Positions 44,481-53,027 are shown, counted from the stretch's first letter. The stretch is DNA of 64,000 nt from Angustibacter sp. Root456 (GCF_001426435.1 NZ_LMER01000001.1:320752-384751); one strand, 5' to 3'. Numbers and translations are program-made. Notes: generated by a model from the letters alone, not told the origin.

Positions 44481-44570
44481 GCGATCCTCCTCGCCGCCAG
44501 CCTAGGCGGCGACCGCGCCCAGGCGGTGGTGTACGCCTACGAGACCGGGTTCGTCCGGCCGCCCGCCTGA
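44481..44570 (+). pseudogene. C-terminal fragment of a LuxR/NarL response regulator
   Basis: The plus strand encodes AILLAASLGGDRAQAVVYAY and then ETGFVRPPA before TGA. This matches the last 30 residues of the response regulator at 41319-41978 (GRILAKYDLRDRVQAVVLAY, then ETGVVQPG) and is also similar at DNA level. No receiver or HTH core precedes it. It overlaps the 3' end of the convergent DUF488 gene. It is best read as the remnant of a lost paralogous two-component regulator. Confidence 0.65.
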
Positions 44571-45106
44571 CCGTCCCAGACCAGGCGACCGCCGGGGCCT
44601 CCACGGGCGCCGTCACTCACGGGGTGCTCGACGAGCCGGCCGTCGTGCATGAGGTGCTCGACCCGGACGCCGCCCTCCACCGCGACGACGTCGCTGATGA
44701 TCCGGCGGTGGCAGCGCCACCACACCGCTTCGGAGCACAGGATCGCCGTACGGCGCGTCTGCGCCTCCGCGAGCAGGTCGGCCAGGCCCGCGCGGAACTC
44801 CTCGCTGCGGGTCCAGCCGGCGTACGCGCGGAACGCCTTGACCTGCCACCAGGTATCGGGAGAGGCGGCGTCCTCGTCCTTGGTCAGCGAGCGCCGTCCG
44901 CCGAGCCGAGCGTCCTGCCGGTACGCGATGTCGACCTCGGCGGCCAGCTGCTCGACCGCTCCACGTGACGCGGCGGCGTTGCTGCGGCTGCCGGGGAAGC
45001 GGCGGACGTCGACGATCGCCTCGACACCCGCCGACTCGAGCAGGTCGGCGAGCTCCTCACGGTCGAGCCGGCCGTGCCCGAAGGTCAACATCGTGGACGT
45101 CGCCAC
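44537..45106 (-). CDS. DUF488 family protein
   Basis: A 189-residue protein with the DUF488 pattern: LTFGHGRLDREELADLLESA, VDVRRFPGSRSNAA near the N-terminus and ILCSEAVWWRCHRRIISDVV (about 125-144) with the conserved Cys and His residues. The function of the family is unknown; the Cys/His cluster suggests a catalytic or metal site. The start is either GTG 45106 or ATG 45091; neither has a well-spaced Shine-Dalgarno. It is nine bases downstream of the hemerythrin gene and may be cotranscribed. Its last 34 bp overlap the response-regulator fragment on the other strand. Confidence 0.87.
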   Translation of the reverse strand: MATSTMLTFGHGRLDREELADLLESAGVEAIVDVRRFPGSRSNAAASRGAVEQLAAEVDIAYRQDARLGGRRSLTKDEDAASPDTWWQVKAFRAYAGWTRSEEFRAGLADLLAEAQTRRTAILCSEAVWWRCHRRIISDVVAVEGGVRVEHLMHDGRLVEHPVSDGARGGPGGRLVWDGQAGGRTNPVS

Positions 45107-45115
45107 TCCGGGGCC

Positions 45116-45601
45116 TCAGTGCGTGCGGGCGCGCTCGCACACCCAGCCGGTGGGGAGCGACCTGGTCGACACGAGGTCATTGAGCCGCGCAGCCGCGTCC
45201 GGGGCCAGCAGGCGCTCCGCGGCGGCGTAGACGATCGGCTCCTCCTTGGCGTTGTGCCGGTCGAGGAGGTCGAGCACGTGCTCCAGCTTGTGCTGCAACG
45301 CTTCTGGCTCCATGCCGTCGATGGTCGCACGATCCATCTCGTCCAGCGCGTCCCACAGCTCGCCGTGCTCCTTGAGCATGACGAGCACCGGAGCCATCAG
45401 CCCCTGCGCGCGCAACGGTGGGAAGAGGAACTCCTCCTCCAGGTAGATGTGCCGTCGCAGCGCGGTGAAGGACGTCGAGAGGCCCTCTGCCGCATCGGCG
45501 TCCTCGGGTGCCGCGAGGAAGGCCTCGATGCCGGCGTCGATCTCACGGTGCTCGCGCTCGAGGGCGCCGCGAAGGGTCTGGTGGTGCGGTTCACCGGTCA
45601 C
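45116..45601 (-). CDS. Hemerythrin-domain protein
   Basis: A 161-residue four-helix hemerythrin-like protein. Candidate di-iron ligands lie in LEREHREIDAGIEAFL, LRRHIYLEEEFLFPPL, MLKEHGELWDALDEMD and LLDRHNAKEEPIVYAA. It could bind oxygen or nitric oxide, or help with iron-sulfur repair. The GTG start is six bases from TAAACT (45613-45608), and no Shine-Dalgarno is present, so it is probably leaderless. It shares a mirror-image promoter with the divergent membrane protein at 45642. Confidence 0.9.
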   Translation of the reverse strand: MTGEPHHQTLRGALEREHREIDAGIEAFLAAPEDADAAEGLSTSFTALRRHIYLEEEFLFPPLRAQGLMAPVLVMLKEHGELWDALDEMDRATIDGMEPEALQHKLEHVLDLLDRHNAKEEPIVYAAAERLLAPDAAARLNDLVSTRSLPTGWVCERARTH

Positions 45602-45604
45602 GCA

Positions 45605-45638
45605 CCGAGTTTACACCGACGTTCCCGTGTAAACTCGG
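45605..45638. promoter_or_regulatory. Mirror-symmetric bidirectional promoter: 12-bp perfect inverted repeat
   Basis: CCGAGTTTACAC (45605-45616) and GTGTAAACTCGG (45627-45638) are exact reverse complements across a 10-bp spacer. Each arm contains a TAAACT -10 hexamer, and in each direction exactly six bases separate it from a GTG start (45601 minus, 45642 plus). Neither direction has a good -35, so an activator bound to the repeat is plausible. Confidence 0.7.
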
Positions 45639-45641
45639 AGG

Positions 45642-46148
45642 GTGACCTCACACGCCTCCGCGACCACTCAGCCTGCGCCGCTCGACCTCCTCCCGCGCGA
45701 TCCCTCATCCCGGACCCTCGTCGCGCTCGGTGTCGCGTGCGTCGTCGCGGGTGGCCTCGTCGCCGCAGTGACGTCGCCGCTCGACCTGGGTCACGGCAGC
45801 TGGGTCGCGGCCTACCTCGTGCTGGTCGGCGGCGTCGGACAGACCGCCATGGGCGTTGCCGGCCTGGTGACGCCCGGTGCGGAACGTCGGGCGTCGAGCG
45901 GCTGGGCGCAGGTCGGCACCTGGAACACCGGCAACGCGTTGGTGATCACCGGCACGCTGGTGACGCTCCCCCTGCTCGTGGACGTCGGTGGGCTGGCGTG
46001 CGTGGTGGCCCTGGCCATCGCCCTGCTGCGCTCGCGACGTCTGCACGGCACCCTCGGGACGTGGACCTACCGAGGGGTGCTCGCCGTCCTGCTCGTCAGC
46101 GTGCCGGTCGGCCTGGTGCTGGCTCACCTGCGCGCCGCCAGAGCGTGA
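45642..46148 (+). CDS. Membrane protein divergent from hemerythrin
   Basis: A 168-residue protein with four hydrophobic segments: LVALGVACVVAGGLVAAV (25-42), WVAAYLVLVGGVGQTAMGVA (54-73), ALVITGTLVTLPLLVDVG (98-115) and VLAVLLVSVPVGLVLAHL (144-161). His and Trp residues sit at the helix ends (LGHGSW, TWNTGNAL). No family is assigned. GTG at 45642 is six bases from a -10 TAAACT, i.e. leaderless. The shared symmetric promoter implies co-expression with hemerythrin, hence a possible role in redox or nitric-oxide response. Confidence 0.8.
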   Translation: MTSHASATTQPAPLDLLPRDPSSRTLVALGVACVVAGGLVAAVTSPLDLGHGSWVAAYLVLVGGVGQTAMGVAGLVTPGAERRASSGWAQVGTWNTGNALVITGTLVTLPLLVDVGGLACVVALAIALLRSRRLHGTLGTWTYRGVLAVLLVSVPVGLVLAHLRAARA

Positions 46149-46284
46149 CCGCATCTCGCGAGGCGCATGCGATGTCCTGAACTGTCGATGCTTTTCGGTC
46201 GACCTGGCCCTCGACGCTCGTCACCGGACGTCGGCCTTGGTTGTGTAGCCCTGCGCCCGATCGACCGCGTGAGAGGACTCGTCC

Positions 46285-47754
46285 GTGCCCCGCTTGAGCA
46301 GCGCCGCCCTCGCCCAGCTGGAGATCCCTACCCCCACGTACGACCGGTCGGCGGCGAGCGTGGGCATCGTGCACTTCGGCGTCGGCAACTTCCACCGGTC
46401 GCACCAGGCGGTCTACCTCGACCAGCTCATGCAGGGCGGCTCGGCCCTCGACTGGGGGATCTGCGGCGTCGGCGTGCTACCGCAGGACTCCGCCATGCGC
46501 GACGTCATGCACGCCCAGGACTGCCTGTTCACCGTCGTGGTCAGGCATCCCGACGGAACGCTTGAGCCGCGTGTCGTCGGGTCGCTGCTCGAGTACCTCC
46601 TCGCACCCGACGACCCCGAAGCCGTCTTCACCCGGCTCGTCGATCCTGACGTCCGCCTCGTCACGCTCACGGTCACCGAGGGCGGGTACCTGAAGAACGC
46701 CGCGACAGGACTCTTCGACGTCGCCGACCCCGCCGTGCAGCACGACGTCGCGCACGTGGCCACACCCCGCACCGCCTTCGGCTACGTCGTCGAGGGACTG
46801 CGCCGGCGCCGCGACGTCGGGCACCCGCCGTTCACGGTGCTGTCGTGCGACAACCTGCAGGGCAACGGCGACGTGACGCGCCAGACCGTCGTCGGGCTGG
46901 CCCGGCGGATCGACCCGTCGCTCGCCGACTGGATCGACGAGGCCGTCACGTTCCCGAGCTGCATGGTCGACCGGATCACGCCGGCCACCACCGACGCCGA
47001 CCGCGACGCCCTCGCCAGCGAGTTCGACGTCAGCGACGCGTGGCCGGTGCCGGCTGAGCCGTTCACCCAGTGGATCGTCGAGGACCACTTCCCCCTCGGG
47101 CGCCCCCCGCTCGAGGAGGTGGGCGTCCAGCTCGTCGACGACGTCGGCCCCTACGAGCTGATGAAGCTGCGGCTGCTCAACGCCAGCCACCAGGCGATCG
47201 CGTACCTCGGCGCACCCCTCGGCTACACGCTCGTCGACGAGGCCATGCGCGACGACCTCGTCCGCGCCTTCCTCGAGCGCTACATGGCCGAGGAGGCGGC
47301 GCCCACCCTCGGCCCGCTGCCCGGCATCGACCTCGACGCCTACATGGCCACGCTGGTCGAGCGGTTCGCCAACCCCGGAATCCGCGACACGCTCGTGCGA
47401 CTCGCCACCGACGGCGGGAACCGGATGGCGACCTTCACCCTGCCCACCGTGCGGGCCAACCTCGAGGCCGGCAGACCGGTGGAGCTGGGCGCAGTGATGT
47501 GCGCGGCGTGGGCCGAGTACTGGGCCCTCATCGCCCGGGGTGGGCTGTCGGACAGCGAGGTACCGCCGGACGTGCACGCGGATGCTCTGGCGTCGGCGGC
47601 GTCCGACGGCGACGCCTCGGCGTTCCTCGAGCAGCGCGACCTGTTCGGCGACCTCGCCGATGACGAGCGCTTCAGCCAACCGTTCCTGCGCGCTCGGGCC
47701 GCGATCGTCCGCCGCGGCCTGCGCGCCACGCTGGTCGACCTGTTGGGCAGCTGA
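46285..47754 (+). CDS. Mannitol dehydrogenase-family polyol dehydrogenase
   Basis: A 489-residue long-chain NAD(P)-dependent polyol dehydrogenase. The dinucleotide-binding start is GIVHFGVGNFHRSHQAVYLD (about 27-46). The catalytic Lys is in ELMKLRLLNASHQAIAYLGA. Also present are TVTEGGYLKNAATG and VTFPSCMVDRITPAT. It oxidises mannitol, arabitol or a related polyol to the ketose. The GTG start has GAGAGGA about eight bases upstream. It lies beside an AraC regulator and a sugar/polyol ABC importer, so all probably form one regulon. Confidence 0.92.
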   Translation: MPRLSSAALAQLEIPTPTYDRSAASVGIVHFGVGNFHRSHQAVYLDQLMQGGSALDWGICGVGVLPQDSAMRDVMHAQDCLFTVVVRHPDGTLEPRVVGSLLEYLLAPDDPEAVFTRLVDPDVRLVTLTVTEGGYLKNAATGLFDVADPAVQHDVAHVATPRTAFGYVVEGLRRRRDVGHPPFTVLSCDNLQGNGDVTRQTVVGLARRIDPSLADWIDEAVTFPSCMVDRITPATTDADRDALASEFDVSDAWPVPAEPFTQWIVEDHFPLGRPPLEEVGVQLVDDVGPYELMKLRLLNASHQAIAYLGAPLGYTLVDEAMRDDLVRAFLERYMAEEAAPTLGPLPGIDLDAYMATLVERFANPGIRDTLVRLATDGGNRMATFTLPTVRANLEAGRPVELGAVMCAAWAEYWALIARGGLSDSEVPPDVHADALASAASDGDASAFLEQRDLFGDLADDERFSQPFLRARAAIVRRGLRATLVDLLGS

Positions 47755-47775
47755 CCGCCGCCGCCACCGAACGCG

Positions 47776-48822
47776 TCAGTCGGGCAGGCCCTTGAGCCCC
47801 AGACTGAAGACCTCCGGCGGCGGTTTGAGCGTGGCCTCCAGTCGCCGGTAGGACGTCGGCGTCGTCCCGACCTCGCTGAGGAACTGCCGGTTGAAGTTGG
47901 CCATGTTGCGGTAGCCGCTCAGGGTGGCCACGGTCGCCACGGAGTGCTCCGTGGTGTCGAGAAGCCTTCTCGCGTGGGCGATCCGCAGCTTCTTGACCAT
48001 GTTGCTGAACGTCATCCCCGTGGCGGCCTTGAAGTACTTGGAGAACGACGGCTCCGACATGTACGCCAGCTTCGCCGCCGTCGCGAGCCGGATGTCGCCG
48101 GTGAGGTTGTCGAAGATGTAGCTGAGGCCAGCCTCGACCGCCTCCCGTGAGCTGGCGTTCGGCGCGTGCCCCATCCAGGCGCTCGCCACCACCTCGTACT
48201 CCTCCGTCGGCGCCTTGGCGAACAGCGACAGCAGCCGGATGAAGTGCGCCACCTGCTCCGCACCGTGGGTGTGCGAGACGGCGAGGATCGCGCGCGCGGC
48301 GCGGGCGGCGGTGGAGCCGGAGAACACGAGGCCGCGCGCCGAGCGGTGCAGCACCTCCTGTGCCTCGCCGAGCTCGGGAATGCGCTCCATGCACGCCCTG
48401 AACCACTCGTCGGAGAACTGGATGACGACGTCGCGGCCGACCGCGACCTCGCCCGGCGGGAGGTCGCTCACCCAGTCGTGGCCGAGGTTCGGGCCCATCA
48501 TCGTCACCTGCCCAGGGCCGAAGGTGCCGATGTGGTCGCCGGCGATGAAGCTGCCGTGCGTCTGCGTGATCAGGTGGATCTCGTACTCCGGGTGCGCACC
48601 CCACCCGCAGATCTCGCTCGGGAAGTCGTGGGTGAGCACCCGGATCGACTGCTGCGGGTGGGGCGGGATGATCTCGCGCCGCGGGGCAGGTGCGAGCGGC
48701 GCGTGGATCAGGGGCTCCCCCGACGGACGCGAGGTCGTGGCGGCAGAGCGCGCTGCACCGTCGCCGGATCGATACGAAATCGAGACGCTCCTCTCCGCTG
48801 ACCCCGGGGCCGCTGCCGTCAA
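47776..48822 (-). CDS. AraC-family regulator of the polyol cluster
   Basis: A protein of up to 348 residues. There is an N-terminal ligand-binding region (about 55-200; IIPPHPQQSIRVLTHDFPSE, FIAGDHIGTFGPGQVTMMGP). The C-terminal double HTH is ATAAKLAYMSEPSFSKYFKA then ATGMTFSNMVKKLRIAHARR and SVATVATLSGYRNMANFNRQ. The TTG start at 48822 is the only in-frame start upstream of the conserved part. Translation could begin later from a rarer codon, since the first 45 residues are low complexity and contain a 15-bp palindrome (48769-48783). It lies between, and probably activates, the dehydrogenase and the importer genes. Confidence 0.88.
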   Translation of the reverse strand: MTAAAPGSAERSVSISYRSGDGAARSAATTSRPSGEPLIHAPLAPAPRREIIPPHPQQSIRVLTHDFPSEICGWGAHPEYEIHLITQTHGSFIAGDHIGTFGPGQVTMMGPNLGHDWVSDLPPGEVAVGRDVVIQFSDEWFRACMERIPELGEAQEVLHRSARGLVFSGSTAARAARAILAVSHTHGAEQVAHFIRLLSLFAKAPTEEYEVVASAWMGHAPNASSREAVEAGLSYIFDNLTGDIRLATAAKLAYMSEPSFSKYFKAATGMTFSNMVKKLRIAHARRLLDTTEHSVATVATLSGYRNMANFNRQFLSEVGTTPTSYRRLEATLKPPPEVFSLGLKGLPD

Positions 48823-49068
48823 TCCCCTGTGCCACCGGGGACGAGGCTAGCTCGCCGACCGTGATCACTGAAGGGGCGCGAAAAATAGTATCGAAAGCAG
48901 CCCCCGCAGGTGCTTGTTGGCTCGGGCGCAGTTCCCGGATTCTCTAGGGATTCCAGTCCGGTGACACCACGGGTCGTCGTCCTGGACCACGGGGCCGAGA
49001 GGCCCACGACGGACTCGCACACGGCGCGTCTCGGCACGAGCCACGATGACCTACCAAAGGAGCTAGGA
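48823..49068 (+). promoter_or_regulatory. Divergent control region of AraC gene and polyol importer
   Basis: This 246-bp region contains the most A/T-rich patch nearby, CGAAAAATAGTATCG at 48879-48893. Its complement shares CGATRCT and TTTTCG with CGATGCTTTTCG at 46186-46197, upstream of the dehydrogenase gene, so it may be an AraC site. AAAGGAG of the binding-protein gene is at its right end. No gene is seen in it. Confidence 0.4.
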
Positions 49069-50427
49069 ATGCTTGCGAGGAAGCGCATGGCGTTCGCACT
49101 GGGCGCAGGGGCGTCCGCGTTGGCGCTGGCAGCATGTTCTTCGGGTGCGGTCTCGAGCGACAGCTCCGCGGCCAAGAGCGGCGGCCCGGTCACGCTCAAC
49201 CTGGCCACGGTCAACAACGGCCAGATGAAGGACATGGAGCAGCTCAAGACCGAGTACGAGAAGTCCCACCAGGGAGTGACCGTCAACTTCCAGGTCATGG
49301 AAGAAGGTGACCTGCGGAGCGCCGTCACGGCGGACGTGGCCAGCGGCGCCGGCCAGTACGACGTCGTGACGATCGGCGCCTACGAGACGCCGCAGTGGGG
49401 CGCCAACGGCTGGCTCGTGGACCTCACACCGTCCCTGCAGGCCGACTCGGCGTACGACGTCAACGACATCCTGCCCCCGGTGCGAGACGCCCTCACGAAC
49501 GACGGCAAGCTCTACGCGGTGCCGTTCTACGGCGAGTCGTCGATCCTGATGTACAACAAGTCGGTGCTCGACAAGGCGGGCGTGAAGATCGGCGAGCACC
49601 CGACGTGGCAAGAGGTCGCCGACGCCGCAGCCAAGGTGAAGACCAGCAACATGGCCGGCATCTGCATGCGCGGCAAGCCCGGCTGGGGTGACCTGTTCGC
49701 GCCGCTGACGACCGTCGTCGAGACGTTCGGCGGAAACTGGTACGACAACAGCTGGAACGCCACGGTCGACACCCCGGAGTGGAAGCAGGCAGTCGGCTTC
49801 TACAAGAAGCTGCTCGACGACTCCGGCGAGGCCGACCCCGTCTCCTACAGCTTCAACGAGTGCCTCACCGCGCTCAAGGAGGGCAAGGCCGCCATGTGGG
49901 CGGACGCCTCCGTCGCGGCCTCGATGCTCGAGGCGAACGACTCGCCCGTGAAGGGCAAGATGGGGTACGCGCACATGCCGGTCATGAAGACCAAGGAGTC
50001 CGGCTGGCTGTGGAGCTGGAACCTCGCGATCCCCAAGACCACGAAGCACAAGGACGCCGCGATCGACTTCGTGAAGTGGGCGACGAGCAAGGACTACATC
50101 AAGCTCGTGGGCAACAAGATCGGCTGGTCGAACGTCCCGCCGGGCTCGCGCACCTCGACGTACGAGCTCCCGGAGTACAAGAAGGCGGCGGCGGCCTACG
50201 CGCCGATCACGCTCGACGTCATGAGCTCGGTGAACCCGAAGCAGCCGGGCGTCAACCCCCAGCCCTGGGTCGGCATCCAGTACGTCTCGATCCCCGAGTT
50301 CCAGGACGTCGGCAACCAGTGCGCGCAGCTCGTGGCCGACTACATCGCCAACCGGTCGTCGCTCGACGACGCCCTCGGCAAGTGCCAGAGCATCGCCCAG
50401 AAGGCCGGCGACGCCCACAAGAAGTGA
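49069..50427 (+). CDS. Polyol/sugar ABC transporter substrate-binding lipoprotein
   Basis: A 452-residue family-1 solute-binding protein. The signal peptide is MLARKRMAFALGAGASALAL, then lipobox LALAAC with Cys about 23. It contains EYEKSHQGVTVNFQVMEEGD, GQYDVVTIGAYETPQW, AVPFYGESSILMYNK and GLRWA-like segment WLWSWNLAIPKTTKH, as in sorbitol/mannitol-type (SmoE-like) binding proteins. It captures a polyol or sugar for the two permeases downstream. The ATG has AAAGGAG seven bases upstream. Start of the operon with two permeases and an SDR dehydrogenase. Confidence 0.92.
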   Translation: MLARKRMAFALGAGASALALAACSSGAVSSDSSAAKSGGPVTLNLATVNNGQMKDMEQLKTEYEKSHQGVTVNFQVMEEGDLRSAVTADVASGAGQYDVVTIGAYETPQWGANGWLVDLTPSLQADSAYDVNDILPPVRDALTNDGKLYAVPFYGESSILMYNKSVLDKAGVKIGEHPTWQEVADAAAKVKTSNMAGICMRGKPGWGDLFAPLTTVVETFGGNWYDNSWNATVDTPEWKQAVGFYKKLLDDSGEADPVSYSFNECLTALKEGKAAMWADASVAASMLEANDSPVKGKMGYAHMPVMKTKESGWLWSWNLAIPKTTKHKDAAIDFVKWATSKDYIKLVGNKIGWSNVPPGSRTSTYELPEYKKAAAAYAPITLDVMSSVNPKQPGVNPQPWVGIQYVSIPEFQDVGNQCAQLVADYIANRSSLDDALGKCQSIAQKAGDAHKK

Positions 50428-50525
50428 CGCACCACCGGTGAGGGCGGGTGCCGGGTCGGCTCCCCGGAGCACGGCCCGGCGCCCGCCACACCGCTTCCCT
50501 CGGGTCGCACGAAAGGAGTGCCGAC

Positions 50526-51470
50526 ATGACGACCACGACACCGACCTCGCGGGCCACCGCTCGCAGACCGCAGGCGACCCGGGACCCTCGCGCCCTGAAG
50601 CGCAGGGCGATGTGGACCAACCGCGCGCTGCTCCTGCCGGCGTTCGTCTTCCTGCTGCTGCTCACCCAGGTCCCGTTCCTCGTTACCATCTGGTACTCGC
50701 TGACGAAGTGGAACCTGCTCTACCCCAAGGACCGCGCGTTCGGCGGTCTCAGCAACTACGCCAGCGCGCTGTCGTCCGGCGACCTGTGGCCGTCGATCGT
50801 GGCGACCGTGCTCATCACGACGTTCTCGGTGCTCCTGGCCCTGGCCTGCGGGATGCTCTTCGCGGTGCTGCTCGATCGCCAGTTCCGCGGCCGCGCCATC
50901 GCCCGGACCCTGATGATCACGCCGTTCCTCGTCATGCCGGCCGCTGCAGCGCTGATCTGGAAGTACTCGATGTTCGACACCAACATCGGGATGCTCAACT
51001 GGGTCTCGCGCAGCCTCCACCTGCCCGTCGTTTCTTGGAGCACCGAGCACCCGATGGCCACGGTGGTCATCGTGCTGACGTGGCAGTTCACGCCGTTCAT
51101 GATGTTGATCCTGCTGGCCGGCCTGCAGGGTCAGCCCCGCGAGGTCATCGAGGCCTCGATGGTCGACGGCGCCGGCCCCTGGCGGACGTTCACCTGGATC
51201 ACGCTTCCGCACCTGCGCATGTACATCGAGATCGGGGTGCTGCTGGGAGCCGTGATCATCCTCCAGGTGTTCGACCCGATCGCGATCCTCACCAAGGGCA
51301 CCGGTGGCACGAAGACGCTCGCCTACCTGCTGTACGAACGCGCCTTCATCGGCCTCGACGTCGGCCAGGCGGCGGCCTACGGCGTCGTCACGGTGATCCT
51401 CACCATCATCGTCGCCACCATCGCGCTCAAGACGCTGTTCAAGGTCTTCATGGCAGGAGGAAGCCGATGA
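50526..51470 (+). CDS. ABC transporter permease of the polyol importer, first subunit
   Basis: A 314-residue MalF-type permease with a 30-residue basic cytoplasmic N-terminus and six helices. The EAA loop is VIEASMVDGAGPWRTFTWIT at about 211-230. The segment NIGMLNWVSRSLHLPVVSW lies in the periplasmic loop. GAAAGGAG precedes the ATG. It overlaps the second permease by four bases. No ATPase gene follows, so a shared MsiK/UgpC-like ATPase is expected. Confidence 0.93.
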   Translation: MTTTTPTSRATARRPQATRDPRALKRRAMWTNRALLLPAFVFLLLLTQVPFLVTIWYSLTKWNLLYPKDRAFGGLSNYASALSSGDLWPSIVATVLITTFSVLLALACGMLFAVLLDRQFRGRAIARTLMITPFLVMPAAAALIWKYSMFDTNIGMLNWVSRSLHLPVVSWSTEHPMATVVIVLTWQFTPFMMLILLAGLQGQPREVIEASMVDGAGPWRTFTWITLPHLRMYIEIGVLLGAVIILQVFDPIAILTKGTGGTKTLAYLLYERAFIGLDVGQAAAYGVVTVILTIIVATIALKTLFKVFMAGGSR

Positions 51471-52282
51471 CCACCTCGCTCAAGCAGTCGCTGATCACGG
51501 TCGTCACCTGGGTGCTGGTGCTGATCTTCTTCTTCCCGGTGTTCTGGATGGTGCTCAACGGGTTCAAGCCCGAGTCGCTGGCGTCGTCGGTCGACCCTTC
51601 GTTCATCTTCAAGCCGGTCACCGACGGCTACAAGCTCGCCATGGACCGCGGCATGGCCGGGTACCTGCAGAACTCGGTGACGGCGTCCGTGACGGCGACC
51701 ATCATCTCCGTGGGCCTGGCGATCCCGGCGGCCTACGCGCTGTCGATCCGCCGGGTGAAGAACGTCGAGAACTCGTTGTCGTTCTTCATCTCCACGCGCT
51801 TCATGCCACTGGCGGCGATCGTGCTGCCGCTGTTCATGATCCTCAAGAACATCGGCCTGCTCGACAACATCTACATGCTGGCGATCGTGTACGGCGCGAT
51901 GAACCTGCCGGTCACGGTGTGGATGATGCGCTCGTTCTTGCTCGAGGTGCCGTTCGAGATCGTGGAGGCGTGCCGGGTCGACGGCGCCGGCCTGTTCCGC
52001 GAGATCGTGCGGATCGTCCTCCCGCTCGTGCTGCCAGGGATCGCCGCGGCTGCCCTGATCTGCTTCATCTTCGCCTGGAACGAGTACTTCCTGGCGCTGC
52101 TGCTGACGAGCTCGGCGGCGCGTACCACCCCGCCGTTCCTGGGCAGCTTCGTCGACGGTCGCGGCCAGTTCCTCGCGGTGCTGTCGGCGGCGGCCACGAT
52201 CGCGGCGCTGCCGGTGATCATCGCCGGCTGGGTGGCTCAGAAGCAGCTGGTGCGTGGACTGTCGATGGGGGCGATCAAGTGA
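51467..52282 (+). CDS. ABC transporter permease of the polyol importer, second subunit
   Basis: A 271-residue MalG-type permease with six helices and EAA loop FEIVEACRVDGAGLFREIVR at about 161-180. TRFMPLAAIVLPLFMILKNI is characteristic of the sorbitol/mannitol-type CUT1 subgroup. Translation is coupled to the first permease (ATGA) and to the SDR gene (GTGA). Confidence 0.93.
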   Translation: MTTSLKQSLITVVTWVLVLIFFFPVFWMVLNGFKPESLASSVDPSFIFKPVTDGYKLAMDRGMAGYLQNSVTASVTATIISVGLAIPAAYALSIRRVKNVENSLSFFISTRFMPLAAIVLPLFMILKNIGLLDNIYMLAIVYGAMNLPVTVWMMRSFLLEVPFEIVEACRVDGAGLFREIVRIVLPLVLPGIAAAALICFIFAWNEYFLALLLTSSAARTTPPFLGSFVDGRGQFLAVLSAAATIAALPVIIAGWVAQKQLVRGLSMGAIK

Positions 52283-53022
52283 CCGACGACCGCAGGGATC
52301 TCGAGGGCACGGTCGTCGTCATCACCGGTGCGGCGGGCGGCATCGGTGGCGCGACGGCGCGGCAGGTGCTCGCGGCGGGGGGTCGCATCGTCGCCGGTGA
52401 CCTGCGCGAGGAGGCCCTCGCACCACTGCGGGACGAGTGGGGCGCCGACCGGGTTGCCGTCGTCGGTGGCGACTCGCGGCTCGAGGCCACCGCCGACGCG
52501 CTGACGGACGCCGGCGTGGCGGCCTTCGGCCGCGTCGACTCGGTGGTCGCGAATGCTGCGATCGGCTTCTACGGCGGCCTGCTCGACTACTCCCCCAGCG
52601 ACATCGAGCTCATGGTCGACCTGAACGTCAAGGGCACCATCTGGCTGGCCCGCGCAGCGCTGCGGCAGTTCCGCACCCAGGGCGTCGGGGGTGACATCGT
52701 GATCCTCGGGTCCGTGGCCGGCTTGCTCATCGGCGGTGGTCAGGAGGCCGTGTACGCCGCCACCAAGGGCGCGCAGATCAACCTCGGTACGGCGCTCGAT
52801 CGCGAGCTGCGGGCCGAGGGCATCCGCACCACCGTGATCGCGCCCGCGGGCGTGAACACGCCGTTCGCGGCCGCCGACGGGCGCTTCGGTGACGCCGACC
52901 CCGCGCAGGGGCCGTTCATGCGACCCGACGACATCGCGGGCGCGATCGTCTACACCTTGCGCCAGCCTCGGCGCATGCGCACCGAGCTGTGGACCATGTG
53001 GAGCCTCGCCGAGCAGCACTGA
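52279..53022 (+). CDS. Short-chain dehydrogenase/reductase (SDR)
   Basis: A 247-residue classical SDR. The coenzyme loop is VVVITGAAGGIGGATARQVL (Gly-rich, residues 12-31). DSVVANAAIG is the NAG-type motif. The catalytic triad has Ser in VILGSVAGLL and YAATK, i.e. Tyr-x3-Lys. It probably oxidises a polyol or sugar taken up by the importer with which it is coupled by a GTGA overlap. Coenzyme preference is not obvious: Asp in AGDLREE after beta-2 favours NAD. Confidence 0.93.
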   Translation: MTDDRRDLEGTVVVITGAAGGIGGATARQVLAAGGRIVAGDLREEALAPLRDEWGADRVAVVGGDSRLEATADALTDAGVAAFGRVDSVVANAAIGFYGGLLDYSPSDIELMVDLNVKGTIWLARAALRQFRTQGVGGDIVILGSVAGLLIGGGQEAVYAATKGAQINLGTALDRELRAEGIRTTVIAPAGVNTPFAAADGRFGDADPAQGPFMRPDDIAGAIVYTLRQPRRMRTELWTMWSLAEQH

Positions 53023-53027
53023 CGCCG

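Noticed and set aside
48769-48783. Palindrome TCGAT-N5-ATCGA as AraC operator
   Set aside because: It lies inside the called AraC reading frame and AraC proteins normally bind direct rather than inverted repeats. It may only be relevant if the true start is further downstream.
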